NCBI GenBank assembly: GCA_945877815.1
Contig: CAMDWJ010000003.1
Span: 84,221 to 148,220 of the forward strand
Reading direction: 5' to 3'
DNA length: 64,000 nucleotides
Origin: Caenispirillum bisanense
Lineage (GTDB): Bacteria; Pseudomonadota; Alphaproteobacteria; Rhodospirillales; UBA2165
A program made the position numbers and the translations under genes. Below, piece by piece: positions 1 through 8,179 of the stretch (the first letter of the stretch is position 1; every line of letters begins with the position of its first letter). Below the pieces are notes generated by a model. It did not search any database, was not told where the DNA came from, and worked only from the letters and a program-made list of their open reading frames with translations.

Positions 1-358
1 CGTTCACCCAGATGATGATGAGCGGCGCGATGGAGACGATGGGTGTGACCTGCAGGATCACCAGATAGGGATAGAGGCTGCGTTCGATCAGCCGCGATTG
101 CGCGAGTGCTACGGCGAGCGCCAGACCGAGCACGGTAGCCGAGGCGAGCGCCGCCAAAGTCGTGCGCAAGGTGACCCAAAGGGAATTCATCAGGCTCGGC
201 CCGTCGGTCCACAGGGTTTGGGCGATCAGGATCGGGCCCGGCAGGATGTAAGGGGGAATATTTTGCGCGCGCACGATCCATTCCCATCCCGTCAGGAACA
301 GCAGCGCCACCACGCAAGGTGCCGCGACATCGACGAACATTTCGCGCGCGCGATTCAT
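1..358 (-). CDS. ABC transporter permease, NitT/TauT type (5' part, cut by window edge)
   Basis: The first 119 codons are visible, read leftward and running off the window. The ATG at 358 overlaps the TGA of the ATPase gene (ATGA), which indicates translational coupling. The translation starts MNRAREMFVDVAAPC, followed by a hydrophobic helix (about residues 13-30), the stretch ILPGPILIAQTLW, and two more helices including TVLGLALAVALA. This is the usual N-terminal half of a BPD_transp_1 permease of the SsuC/TauC group. With the ATPase and binding protein upstream it completes an importer whose inner-membrane subunit this is. The C-terminal coupling (EAA) loop lies outside the window, and the substrate is unknown. 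Confidence 0.85.
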   Translation of the reverse strand, partial: MNRAREMFVDVAAPCVVALLFLTGWEWIVRAQNIPPYILPGPILIAQTLWTDGPSLMNSLWVTLRTTLAALASATVLGLALAVALAQSRLIERSLYPYLVILQVTPIVSIAPLIIIWVN

Positions 359-1107
359 GCCGCCATAGCCCGGGCGAGATGCGCGCTCACCTCGCGGCAT
401 AATGTGGCGAAATCCGAACTGGTGCGCAGATCGGCGTTGCGCGGATCCATGAAGCGGATCGGCGCATCGGCGGTGATGCGGCCCGGCCCCGGCGACATGA
501 CGACGACGCGAGTGGAAAGGTACACCGATTCAAAAACGCTGTGGGTGACGAATAGCACCGTCCAATTCTGGTCGCGCCACAGACGCAGAAGATCGTCGTT
601 GAGCTTGAAGCGCGTGATTTCGTCCAACGCGGCGAAGGGCTCATCGAGCAATAGAATCTTCGGCCGCGTGACAAGTGCGCGCGCAATCGACACACGCATG
701 CGCATGCCGCCCGACGCCTCGCGCGGCAACAGCTTCGCCGCATCGGCGAGGCCGACCAGCACCAAGGCTTCTTCGATACGCGGGCGCGCGGCGGCGCGCG
801 ATACACCGCCAAGCTTCAGCGGCAGATAGACATTGTCGAACAGCGTGGCCCAAGGCAGCAGCGTGGCGTCTTGAAACACGAAGCCGATGTCGGATTGGCC
901 GGGTTCGCCGCCGTCCCATGCGATGGTTCCGGTGCTTGGGTTATCGAGGCCGGAGACAAGACGCAGCAGGGTCGATTTTCCGCAGCCGGACGGACCGACG
1001 AGGCTTACGAATTCACCGGGCGCCACCGCGAGATCGATGCCGTCGAGGGCCTGGGTTCCGTTCGCGAAACGTTTGCCGACGCCGTCCAGTCGCAGGAGCG
1101 TGCTCAC
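355..1107 (-). CDS. ABC transporter ATP-binding protein, NitT/TauT family
   Basis: A 250-residue cytoplasmic ATPase that powers the importer encoded around it. Walker A GPSGCGKST lies at residues 38-46, the Q-loop glutamine in FVFQD near 80, the signature ASGGM near 131-135, Walker B ILLLDEP at 151-157, and the H-loop in VTHS near 189. The length is that of SsuB/TauB-like proteins. The chosen start is GTG at 1107, which gives the normal STLLRLDGVGKRF opening. It overlaps the downstream permease by 4 bases. A repeat-filled gap of about 180 bases separates it from the binding-protein gene upstream, so the three genes probably still form one transcript. The family assignment is firm; the substrate (nitrate, sulfonate, pyrimidine or other) is not shown. 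Confidence 0.93.
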   Translation of the reverse strand: MSTLLRLDGVGKRFANGTQALDGIDLAVAPGEFVSLVGPSGCGKSTLLRLVSGLDNPSTGTIAWDGGEPGQSDIGFVFQDATLLPWATLFDNVYLPLKLGGVSRAAARPRIEEALVLVGLADAAKLLPREASGGMRMRVSIARALVTRPKILLLDEPFAALDEITRFKLNDDLLRLWRDQNWTVLFVTHSVFESVYLSTRVVVMSPGPGRITADAPIRFMDPRNADLRTSSDFATLCREVSAHLARAMAA

Positions 1108-1164
1108 GCTCCATCCTTCGACAAGGTCGCGATGAGGGCAGATGCATGGATCACGATTTCCACT

Positions 1165-1278
1165 CCGCCGTCATCCGGCCGAGCGAAGCGAAGAGCCGGA
1201 ATCCAGGGATGCCAAGCACTTCTGGATTCCCATTGCGCGGTCGGCCGCGCATAAGCGCGGAGGCGCGGGAATGATGGT
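1165..1278. repeat. Intergenic inverted repeat (REP-like)
   Basis: An imperfect inverted repeat between the binding-protein and ATPase genes. The left arm carries GCCGTCATCCGG and AGAGCCGGAATCCAGG; the right arm carries CTGGATTCCC and GCGGGAATGATGG. Palindromes of this sort are common between genes in alphaproteobacteria. It may act as an mRNA-stabilising hairpin or attenuator inside the operon. No coding potential was seen. Confidence 0.7.
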
Positions 1279-1289
1279 GGAGCATGGCC

Positions 1290-2288
1290 CTACTTCTTCA
1301 GCCCAATGCCGGTTTTCTTGTTCACGAAGGCAAGCGTATAGGCTTTGCGATAATCCATATCCTTCGGATAGAGCCCTTGCTCCGACATCACGGCGTGGAA
1401 TTCCTTCCAGCGCGCCTCGCTCATCGCACCGACGCCGTTCGCCGACGCATCGCCCGAATCGACGATGCCGTATTGCTTCATCTTGGCAATGCCGTAGGCG
1501 ATTAGAGGATCGGTCATTTCGGGATTGTCTTTTTTGATGAGCGCATTGCCGGACGCCGGATCGCCATAGAGATAGCTATACCAGCCTTCGATCGAGGCAT
1601 CGACGAAGCGCTGCACGAGCGCCGGATTTTCGGCCACCAGTTTTTGCGATGTCTGAATCAGCGCGCCATAGGAGGCGTATCCCGCATCGGCGATCAGCAT
1701 GATGACCGGCTTCACGCCCTGACCCTCGATCACGAAGGGCTCTGAGCCGAGATAACCTTGCTGGATCGCCGAAGTGCTGGCGAGGAAGGGGGCCGCGCTG
1801 AAGGTATAGGGGCGAATCTGTTCGTCGTTATAGCCGAACTTCGAGCGCAGGAAGAGCCACCAGCCGACCCGCGTATCGGCGCCGATCATGATCGGCTTGC
1901 CCTTCAACTGTGCCAACGAATCGTTGCCCTGGCCGGGATGGGCGATGAGGACCGAGGGGTCCTTCTGATACATCGCCGCGACCGCGACCATCGGAATATT
2001 TTCCTTCACGTAATTGAGTGATATGAAGGAATTCGACGACATGTTGAAATCGAGCCGGCCGGCGGCGAGCAGCTGGGCGTGATTGACCTGCGGCCCGCCC
2101 GGGCGAAGCGTGACTTCGAGCCCGTGCTTCGCATAGATGCCGGCGCCGATCGCCTGATAGAAGCCGCCATGTTCGGCCTGCGCCTTCCAGTCGGTGCCGA
2201 AGGTGACCTTGTCGGCGGCGTGGGCGGAAACTGTGGCGGAAAGCGCGACCATGAGAGCCGCAGCAAGAACGGAAAGTCGAAGGATCAT
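1290..2288 (-). CDS. ABC transporter substrate-binding protein, NMT1/THI5-like
   Basis: A 332-residue periplasmic binding protein. A Sec signal peptide covers about residues 1-24 (MILRLSVLAAALMVALSA, cleavage near AHA-A). The mature N-terminus, GTDWKAQAEHGGFYQAIGAG, has the pattern of the NMT1/THI5 group, which includes the pyrimidine-precursor-binding protein ThiY. The open frame continues upstream to 2321, but those codons (MLSLSKHG) are translation of an intergenic repeat, so the internal ATG at 2288 is preferred. The ATPase and permease genes follow on the same strand. A hydroxymethylpyrimidine-like ligand is possible, but binding residues cannot be assigned by eye; riboflavin precursors, sulfonates or other small molecules remain alternatives. 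Confidence 0.88.
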   Translation of the reverse strand: MILRLSVLAAALMVALSATVSAHAADKVTFGTDWKAQAEHGGFYQAIGAGIYAKHGLEVTLRPGGPQVNHAQLLAAGRLDFNMSSNSFISLNYVKENIPMVAVAAMYQKDPSVLIAHPGQGNDSLAQLKGKPIMIGADTRVGWWLFLRSKFGYNDEQIRPYTFSAAPFLASTSAIQQGYLGSEPFVIEGQGVKPVIMLIADAGYASYGALIQTSQKLVAENPALVQRFVDASIEGWYSYLYGDPASGNALIKKDNPEMTDPLIAYGIAKMKQYGIVDSGDASANGVGAMSEARWKEFHAVMSEQGLYPKDMDYRKAYTLAFVNKKTGIGLKK

Positions 2289-2303
2289 CACGTCGGCCCC
2301 ATG

Positions 2304-2350
2304 TTTCGACAGGCTCAACATGAGGGCCTCATCCTGAGCCTGTCGAAGGA
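2304..2350. repeat. Short inverted repeat overlapping a binding-protein 5' end
   Basis: The arms TTCGACAGGCTCA and TGAGCCTGTCGAA face each other across about 18 bases. Related copies with TTCGACAAGCTCAGGGTGA sit near 59078 and, degenerate, near 1114. This is a dispersed palindromic repeat that extends the reading frame of the adjacent gene by chance. Confidence 0.75.
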
Positions 2351-2376
2351 TGAGACCGCCGAGGAGTCCCCGCCCC

Positions 2377-3000
2377 TCAGAACAAATGCGCCATGCGCTC
2401 TTTTTTCGCCTTCAGATAGCCGCGGTTGTGGCGGTTCGACGGCACGATGATCGGCACCTGTTCGGCGATGGTTATGCCGAGACCCTTGAGCGCCTCGACC
2501 TTGGCCGGATTGTTGGTGAGCAGCTTGATGTTGGTCTGTCCCAGATCGGCGAGAATGCGCGCCGCGAGATCGTAGTCGCGGGCGTCGATCGGCTCGCCGA
2601 TGGAGACATTGGCATCGACGGTATCGAGCCCCTGATCCTGCAACGCATAGGCGCGGATCTTGTTGACCAATCCGATGCCGCGCCCTTCCTGATAGGGCAG
2701 ATAAATGAGGATGCCGTGATCGGACGCCACGATGCGGTCGAGTGCCGCCTGAAGCTGGCCGTAGCAATCGCAGCGCAGCGAATGGAAAATATCGCCGGTC
2801 ACACATCCCGAATGCACGCGCACGATGGGAACCGCCTGCCCGCCGCCATGGATCAGCACAAAGGCCTGCGAGCTGGGATCGGTGCCCTGATAGGCGCGCG
2901 CGCGCAGCATCAGTTCCTGGCCGTGAAACTCGATCGGCAGAATCGTGCCGACCGACCAGGCAAAGCCGAGATCGACCGATTCCAAACCTTCCGTACCCAT
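2377..3000 (-). CDS. ribA: GTP cyclohydrolase II (RibA-like)
   Basis: A 207-residue cytoplasmic enzyme that opens GTP to 2,5-diamino-6-ribosylamino-pyrimidinone phosphate, formate and pyrophosphate, the first step of riboflavin synthesis. The zinc site is complete: C66, C77 and C79 in SGCVTGDIFHSLRCDC. The active-site loop YQEGRGIGL (103-111) and the late motif LTNNPAKVEAL are present, and the length matches stand-alone RibA rather than the RibBA fusion. The ATG at 3000 is preceded by GGAG. It is the first gene of a leftward set ending in an NMT1-type ABC importer, which is unusual for ribA. No FMN riboswitch was recognised upstream. A RibA paralogue diverted to another pathway is a possible alternative. 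Confidence 0.93.
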   Translation of the reverse strand: MGTEGLESVDLGFAWSVGTILPIEFHGQELMLRARAYQGTDPSSQAFVLIHGGGQAVPIVRVHSGCVTGDIFHSLRCDCYGQLQAALDRIVASDHGILIYLPYQEGRGIGLVNKIRAYALQDQGLDTVDANVSIGEPIDARDYDLAARILADLGQTNIKLLTNNPAKVEALKGLGITIAEQVPIIVPSNRHNRGYLKAKKERMAHLF

Positions 3001-3145
3001 GACCTACTCCAACGACTTAACTTACGACTTACTTAGGCGCGGTTCCCACGGTAGGCCATGCCCGGAGTCACCGCAAGATTCTCGCTCGGCAACGCTGTGT
3101 TGCCGGGGCGACATGAGTTCGTGTCGGCTTTGTCGTCTTTTGTCA

Positions 3146-3772
3146 TCATCTGTCGGCATTTGACGGCGGCCACGCGGCAGCGTCATCGCTGCCGGCCGCC
3201 CCCAACTCGGTTTCGTCCAGGGTTTCGCCATGGACGTCGGCTTTAGCGTCGTCCATGGCCGGATGCGCGCTCAGAAACTCCGCGTCTTCGTCGTCCTGGA
3301 TATAGGCGATGCCCTCCTCATCGAGCCGGTCGTCCGCGTAGCGGAAATTCTCCGGGAACAGGTGCTGATTGAAGACGCGGAAGATGGCCCGGTCGATCAT
3401 CTCCTGGATACGCTCCACCGAGGTGCCCTCGGGACGCGGCTGGATGGTGGAACCGCCGGGCAGAACGCCGGCGATGCGCGCCTGCAATTCGACCGTCTGA
3501 AGCACCCGTTCATGGCGCCCCGCGCGCAAATTGGCGCGATAGACGGGGTCGAGCTTGGCCAGCAGGGCGGCGACCGCATCGTCTCGCCGCGCGCCGAGAT
3601 CGGCGCCCAATTCGGTGAGCCGTTCGACGATGTCGGGGCGTTGCAACAGCCGAAAAGCCTGTTGGCGCGCATTGAGGAGGCTGTAGCCCGCCGCCCGCGC
3701 CGCCTCGGCCCCGCTGGGCGCGACGGCATAAGCCCGGCAGAAAGCTTCGTGCTGGGGTTTGAGGGGTTCCAT
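3146..3772 (-). CDS. Terminase small subunit-like DNA-binding protein
   Basis: A 208-residue protein whose N-terminal 60 residues (MEPLKPQHEAFCRAYAVAP, then AARAAGYS and ARQQAFRLLQRPDIVERL) match the helix-turn-helix domain of phage terminase small subunits, which recognise packaging sites. The rest is acidic, ending in a Glu/Asp-rich segment, and has no domain I recognise. The ATG at 3772 is chosen over 3781 because AAGGA sits 7 bases before it. There is no large subunit, portal or other phage gene nearby, so this is a stand-alone homologue, possibly domesticated as a regulator. Its upstream region is extremely AT-rich, unlike the neighbourhood, which suggests transfer. Confidence 0.7.
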   Translation of the reverse strand: MEPLKPQHEAFCRAYAVAPSGAEAARAAGYSLLNARQQAFRLLQRPDIVERLTELGADLGARRDDAVAALLAKLDPVYRANLRAGRHERVLQTVELQARIAGVLPGGSTIQPRPEGTSVERIQEMIDRAIFRVFNQHLFPENFRYADDRLDEEGIAYIQDDEDAEFLSAHPAMDDAKADVHGETLDETELGAAGSDDAAAWPPSNADR

Positions 3773-4165
3773 TGGGATCATCCTTAAAATAATATAAAAA
3801 TGGAATTATATTATAATATGAGGGCGAAAGTCAAGGAAAATGGCGCCCGCCCCCCATGAGGGTGTCCGCGTCCCGGGACTTAATAAAGGACTCGTCATGC
3901 CCGTACTTCTTACGGCCATCCACGGACGAAAGCGCAATAGCGCGAAAAGGCCGTAGGAGCGCGGATACGCGGTTTTGCCCTGCATGATCCGATCGCCGAT
4001 TCGTGGATGGCCGTAACAAGTACGGCCATGACAAACCTTTTTTTAGAATTCGAGGAAGACTTTGTGCCGGTTCGAAACATTTTAAACCGGACAGTCGTGC
4101 GACAAGTGTGGCGATGACGGCATTTCGGCATCGCCCCGCCGCCATTGATCCACTAAGACTCCCTC
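3773..4165. other. Gene-free interval: AT-rich promoter tract plus long inverted repeat
   Basis: Bases about 3783-3828 are almost purely A/T (AAAATAATATAAAAATGG and TATTATAATATGAG) and probably hold the promoter of the leftward terminase-like gene. Bases 3894-4030 form the inverted repeat listed separately. The remaining stretch up to the DrrA-type ATPase contains no convincing gene. Confidence 0.7.
3894..4030. repeat. Long inverted repeat with 30-base arms
   Basis: The left arm GTCATGCCCGTACTTCTTAC continues to CATCCACG; the right arm CGTGGATGGCCG continues to AAGTACGGCCATGAC. The arms are near-complementary over roughly 30 bases, separated by about 75 bases. This is a dispersed-repeat type common in alphaproteobacteria. 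Open frames here are by-products of the palindrome. Confidence 0.8.
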
Positions 4166-5131
4166 ATGGATGAAATCGTTGTCGAGAATCTGAGCAAGAC
4201 CTTCGCGGGCGGAGTGACCGCCGTGGACGGGCTCTCCTTCTCCGTCGCGCGCGGCGAGGTGTTCGGCCTGCTGGGCCCGAACGGCGCCGGCAAAAGCACG
4301 ACGGTGCGTATTCTCGCCACACTCACCCAACCTACCGGCGGGCGCGCGAGCGTCGCCAGCCACGATGTCGCCGCCGATCCGGCGCGGGTGCGCTCGCGCC
4401 TCGGCTATATCGCACAAGCCTCAGGCGTCGATCGCTGGGCCACGGGCCACGAAAACCTGACGCTGCAAGCGCAGTTGCAGCGCGTCTCGCCCGCCCTCGT
4501 CGGGGCCCGCGTGCGCGCGCTGCTCGATCGCGTGAGTTTGAGCGAAGCGGCACCCCGCCTGGTCAACACCTATTCGGGCGGCATGAAACGCCGGCTCGAT
4601 ATCGCCATGGGCCTGGTGCACGAACCCTCCGTACTTTTCCTCGACGAGCCGACCACAGGACTCGATCCCGAAACGCGGCGCGCCTTGTGGGACGATCTCG
4701 CGCGCCTGCGGGCCGAACGCGGGCTGACCGTTTTGCTGACCACGCATTATCTGGAGGAAGCCGATCAGTTGTGTGACCGCATCGCCATCGTCGATCGGGG
4801 GCGCGTGGTTGCGACCGGAACGCCGTCCGATCTTAAGACCGGCATCGGCGGCGATATCGTCACACTTGAGCTTGCCGCCGCGCAGCCTTATGCGGCGGCA
4901 ACGTTACGCGCCCTCGATGGCGTCACCGAAGTGAACGGCGAAGGCGCCAAGCTCACGCTGCGCGTCGCCGATGGAGCACATATGTTGCCCGTCGCCATTT
5001 CCGCATTGGCGCAATCGGGCATTTCGGTGCGCACCGCATCGGCGAGCCGCCCGTCGCTCGACGACGTTTATCTGCATCACACCGGCCATCGTTTCGATTC
5101 CACCGACGTCGCGCACCGGGCCGCGCGATGA
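4166..5131 (+). CDS. ABC-2 type transporter ATP-binding protein (DrrA family)
   Basis: A 321-residue ATPase for an export-type ABC system. Walker A GPNGAGKST at 37-45, signature YSGGMKRR near 136-143, Walker B VLFLDEP near 156-162, and H-loop TTHYLEEAD. After the nucleotide-binding domain there is a C-terminal extension of about 100 residues, as in daunorubicin-resistance DrrA proteins. The next gene, an ABC-2 permease, overlaps it by 4 bases (ATGA), so the two are co-translated. The start is the ATG at 4166; no strong ribosome-binding site is visible. The exported compound is unknown; lipid, polysaccharide or drug export are the family options. Confidence 0.93.
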   Translation: MDEIVVENLSKTFAGGVTAVDGLSFSVARGEVFGLLGPNGAGKSTTVRILATLTQPTGGRASVASHDVAADPARVRSRLGYIAQASGVDRWATGHENLTLQAQLQRVSPALVGARVRALLDRVSLSEAAPRLVNTYSGGMKRRLDIAMGLVHEPSVLFLDEPTTGLDPETRRALWDDLARLRAERGLTVLLTTHYLEEADQLCDRIAIVDRGRVVATGTPSDLKTGIGGDIVTLELAAAQPYAAATLRALDGVTEVNGEGAKLTLRVADGAHMLPVAISALAQSGISVRTASASRPSLDDVYLHHTGHRFDSTDVAHRAAR

Positions 5132-5901
5132 AACATTTCATCGCAGATACGCTGCATCTGCTGCTGCGCCATATCCGCGCGACCTTGCGCCTGCCGATTT
5201 GGATCGCGGTGTCGCTGGTCCAGCCGGTCATCTGGCTCACCCTGTTCGGGCAATTGTTCGGGCGCGTCGCCGATCTGCCGGGTTTCGGCGGCGGCTCCTA
5301 CATCGCGTTCCTCACACCCGGCGTCGTCGCCATGACCGCCTTGTTCGGCTCGGCCTGGTCGGGCATCGGCATCGTCGAGGATATCAATAACGGCGTGATG
5401 GATCGATTGCTCGCCACCCCCGTTCATCGCGGCGCGCTGATCGCCGCGCGCGTCCTGCACGCGGCGCTGACCGTCGCCATCCAGACCGTGATCGTGCTGG
5501 CATTGGGCATCGCGCTCGGCTCCGGTCTACCCGGCGGTGCGCTTGGCTTCGTCGCCGTGCTGCTGCCGGCCGTTTTGATTGCGGCCGGATTTTCAGCTTT
5601 GTCCAATGGTGTGGCGCTGCTGACCCGGCGCGAGGAAACGCTGATCGCGGTGATCAATTTCTTCGGCATGCCGCTGACGTTCCTCTCGGCCTCCTTCATG
5701 TCGCGCGATCTGATGCCGGGCTGGATGCAGGTGCTGTCGATGGGCAATCCGGTCAATTGGGCGGTGGTCGCGGCGCGCGAGGCCATGCTCGGGCGCGACT
5801 GGACGAGCGTATGGTTCAATTCCGCCCTGCTCGCGGGCTTCACATTGGCGGCCTGCATTCTGGCGACGCTGGCCTTCCGGGGGTATCGGCGCGCGGGGTG
5901 A
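5128..5901 (+). CDS. ABC-2 type transporter permease (DrrB family)
   Basis: A 257-residue inner-membrane protein with about six hydrophobic segments, including PIWIAVSLVQPVIWLTLF near the N-terminus and LLAGFTLAACILATLAF at the end. The middle carries the ABC-2 hallmarks ITPGV-like LTPGVVAMTALFG and the conserved stretch NFFGMPLTFLSASFM. It is the membrane partner of the ATPase immediately upstream and shares a 4-base overlap with it. A palindromic repeat follows at 5905, probably ending the transcript. No substrate information is visible. Confidence 0.92.
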   Translation: MKHFIADTLHLLLRHIRATLRLPIWIAVSLVQPVIWLTLFGQLFGRVADLPGFGGGSYIAFLTPGVVAMTALFGSAWSGIGIVEDINNGVMDRLLATPVHRGALIAARVLHAALTVAIQTVIVLALGIALGSGLPGGALGFVAVLLPAVLIAAGFSALSNGVALLTRREETLIAVINFFGMPLTFLSASFMSRDLMPGWMQVLSMGNPVNWAVVAAREAMLGRDWTSVWFNSALLAGFTLAACILATLAFRGYRRAG

Positions 5902-5904
5902 AGT

Positions 5905-5972
5905 TTTACCCCCACCGCAACCCTCCCCCCTCAATGGGGAGGGAGTTTTTTGGAGAAGGGGGAGAGGGTGGA
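5905..5972. repeat. CCCTCCCC/GGGGAGGG palindromic repeat
   Basis: CAACCCTCCCCCCTCA faces TGGGGAGGGAGTTTTTT; the stem is followed by a T-run on the plus strand, so it may also serve as a terminator for the DrrAB pair. Related copies lie at 7925-8035 and 30330-30445. Confidence 0.7.
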
Positions 5973-5977
5973 GAAAT

Positions 5978-6682
5978 TTACCGATCTGAAACCTTAGGGC
6001 CAGCCGTCCGCGCGTCGATCCGCGCGATCAGAGCCTCCACCAGCGAGATTGTACGCTCGACAGCCAACACGTTCCCCTTCTCGTTCAGGTGCCACGCCGT
6101 CGCATTCTTATCCACGGGCCCCGTTGGCGATGGGTTCGGCTTAATCTTTTCCGAATGCAGGGCCAGATCGTCGGTAAGTCCATCCTGAAGATGTCGATAG
6201 AATAACGCGCCGGCTTCCTCGGCCATCACCCGCCCATAACAACAACCCTCGTTGTTCAGATTCCCGATCCCGAAGAGCAGCACCTCGATCCCGCGTGCCC
6301 GCAATCGTTTCACGATTGTCGTCAAGTTCGCCGTCCAGGTCTCCCTCGATATTTTGAAGACAGCCGAATCGTTCGCGCCGACACCGACGAGCGCGATGTC
6401 CGTCCCCGCCGGCACATGGCGGTCGAGCCGATCCAACACGCCTTGCGTGGTATCGCCGCGCCGCCCGGCGTTGGTTACGCTCACCTTGTGCCCGCGCTCG
6501 CGCAGCGCGCGCTCCAATTGCGCCGGATACATATCGCTCTTCGAAATGTGCGGCACATCGAGATTGCTGTCCCCGATCGCCACGATCTTGACCTCGGCCC
6601 GCGCCGCCGCCGCACAGGCGAGGATCGCGCCGGCCAGCGCCAGCCGCACCATGAAGCGGCCCAACGAAATACCCTCAAGCAT
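5978..6682 (-). CDS. Secreted SGNH/GDSL-family hydrolase
   Basis: A 234-residue exported protein of the SGNH hydrolase superfamily (esterases, lipases, acyl-transferring enzymes). A signal peptide runs from MLEGISLGRFMVRLALAGAI to about ARA-E. Block I is AIGDSNLD (serine nucleophile), block II NAGRRGDTT (glycine), block III GVGANDS (asparagine), and the C-terminal histidine is in ATAWHLNEKG. The usual aspartate three residues before that histidine is a threonine here, so the catalytic base pair may be incomplete or rearranged. The start at 6682 is chosen because GAGGGGGC precedes it and it places the signal peptide at the N-terminus; the frame is open to 6751. It is divergent from the next gene. 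No substrate is evident. Confidence 0.78.
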   Translation of the reverse strand: MLEGISLGRFMVRLALAGAILACAAAARAEVKIVAIGDSNLDVPHISKSDMYPAQLERALRERGHKVSVTNAGRRGDTTQGVLDRLDRHVPAGTDIALVGVGANDSAVFKISRETWTANLTTIVKRLRARGIEVLLFGIGNLNNEGCCYGRVMAEEAGALFYRHLQDGLTDDLALHSEKIKPNPSPTGPVDKNATAWHLNEKGNVLAVERTISLVEALIARIDARTAGPKVSDR

Positions 6683-6929
6683 CGTGCCCCCTCGGCTCAA
6701 CCGCGTAAGGGTGCGAAAATTCGCACCCCGATGTGGACCCCGGCCCCGCACCGTGCGGAACGAATGTTAGTCCAAGGCCGTGTTTGGCTACAGCGCAATT
6801 GTCGCGACGGGCGAGGAATTCCCCTCGCCCGTCGCGCGCCGGATCAAGATTGTCCGGGGCGACTTTATGCTACACTTTTGACGGAAACCGAGATTCGATA
6901 CCGCTCGACATCGACCGCAGGGGGACAGC

Positions 6930-7883
6930 ATGCGCGTTCGAATCTTCGCCTTCCTCGCGGCAGCGGCCGCGGGACTCGTCGGATCGCCGGCCCTGGCCGT
7001 CGATCAGATTGAACCCACGCCCGAGCAAAAGACGCGCTGCGAGCGGGCGCTGAATGAATCGGGCAAACGCTTCTGTCTCGCCGGCTATAGCGTGCGCGGG
7101 CTCGACTTTCCCGTGACCGCTCAGGACGTCGTGCCGAACAGCGTACGGGCCATGGCCATCTACAAACCGCCCGGTTCGGGACCGTTTCCCGCAATCATTT
7201 TGTTGCACACCTGCGCGACGCTCGACCTCAACGACCAACTCGCCTATTGGGCCCGCGCCGCGCTCGCAAACGGGTATGTTGCTTTCGTCCTCGATCAATT
7301 TACGCAGCGCGGAATTCACGGCAACGAAGGGGGGTGTGGGGCGGCCTGGCCAGGCTGGCGTAACAGAGATGCGGGTAGGGCCCGCGATGCCTTCGATGCC
7401 CTCGCCCATCTCGGCCGCTTCGACTTTGTCGACACCAAACGCATCGCGGCGATGGGTTTCTCGGAAGGAGCGCGAGCCGCCTATTATCTATCGTGTCGCG
7501 GGGTCGGCAATTTATTTGCGACCGGCGGCCGATTTGCCGCGGTCGTTGCACTTTATGGGCAGTGCTACGTTGCAGCCTCGGGGCTCAACCGTATCGCTTC
7601 GGACATCGCGACGCCGTTGCTGGCGCTTCTCGGCGAGGTCGACGTCGACGGCGATCCCAAGCACTGCGTGCCGCGTTTGCAGGCGGCCAAGGATAGCGGC
7701 GCACCGGTCGAGTGGACCGTCTTCCCAAAGACCGGCCACGTCTGGGATCAGCCGAGCCGAATTCCGGGCAAGCGAATGTCCTGGCACGAACCGCCCTACA
7801 CCGTTCTGTTCGAATACAATCGCGGCGTGACCGAGCAGTCGCGCGACCTCGCCTTCGCGTTCCTGCAACGCGTCGCGAAATGA
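6930..7883 (+). CDS. Secreted dienelactone-hydrolase-family alpha/beta hydrolase
   Basis: A 317-residue protein with a signal peptide (about residues 1-23, ending SPALA) and an alpha/beta-hydrolase domain of the dienelactone hydrolase type. The nucleophile elbow is GFSEG (Ser178), the acid is probably in GEVDVDGDP near 238-240, and the histidine is in TGHVWD (His270). An oxyanion-region motif IILLHTC is present near 89-95. Several cysteines (37, 49, 95, 136, 189, 212, 246) suggest disulfides in the periplasm. Neighbours give no clear pathway. Classic dienelactone hydrolases use Cys instead of Ser as nucleophile, so this is more likely an esterase-like relative. Confidence 0.82.
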   Translation: MRVRIFAFLAAAAAGLVGSPALAVDQIEPTPEQKTRCERALNESGKRFCLAGYSVRGLDFPVTAQDVVPNSVRAMAIYKPPGSGPFPAIILLHTCATLDLNDQLAYWARAALANGYVAFVLDQFTQRGIHGNEGGCGAAWPGWRNRDAGRARDAFDALAHLGRFDFVDTKRIAAMGFSEGARAAYYLSCRGVGNLFATGGRFAAVVALYGQCYVAASGLNRIASDIATPLLALLGEVDVDGDPKHCVPRLQAAKDSGAPVEWTVFPKTGHVWDQPSRIPGKRMSWHEPPYTVLFEYNRGVTEQSRDLAFAFLQRVAK

Positions 7884-7911
7884 CGCCGCGCGGGGTGAAG
7901 CGATCAGCATT

Positions 7912-8042
7912 CACCCCCACCCTTAAGCATTCACCCCCACCCCAACCCTCCCCCATCAAGGGGGAGGGAGGTTTTTGGAGATTTTTTGAGAAGTGCGTTC
8001 CCTCCCCCCTTGAGGGGGAGGGACAGGGGGGGGGGGGCGCGG
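7912..8042. repeat. Tandem CCCTCCCC-type palindromic repeats with a G12 run
   Basis: Two palindromes lie back to back (CAACCCTCCCCCATCAAGG with GGGAGGGAGG, then GCGTTCCCTCCCCCCTTGAG with GGGGGAGGGACA). They are followed by an uninterrupted run of 12 G at about 8026-8037. This fills most of the gap before the molybdenum hydroxylase operon. No gene was seen. Confidence 0.75.
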
Positions 8043-8179
8043 CGCGAGCGGCTGAAATGGCGACTTCCGTGCCCCACCCCCCAACCCGCCGCTTTCCTTA
8101 GGCACCCATCTTTTCTATGGTAGCGGCAACGCCCACGCATGGGGCGAATTCAAACACCAATGGGAGGGCCAAGGCCCAG

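Noticed and set aside
3001..3145. FMN or TPP riboswitch upstream of ribA
   Set aside because: None of the conserved core sequences of either riboswitch was found on the minus strand.
3831..4145. Overlapping leftward frames of 73-104 codons
   Set aside because: They are translations of a long inverted repeat with no ribosome-binding site.
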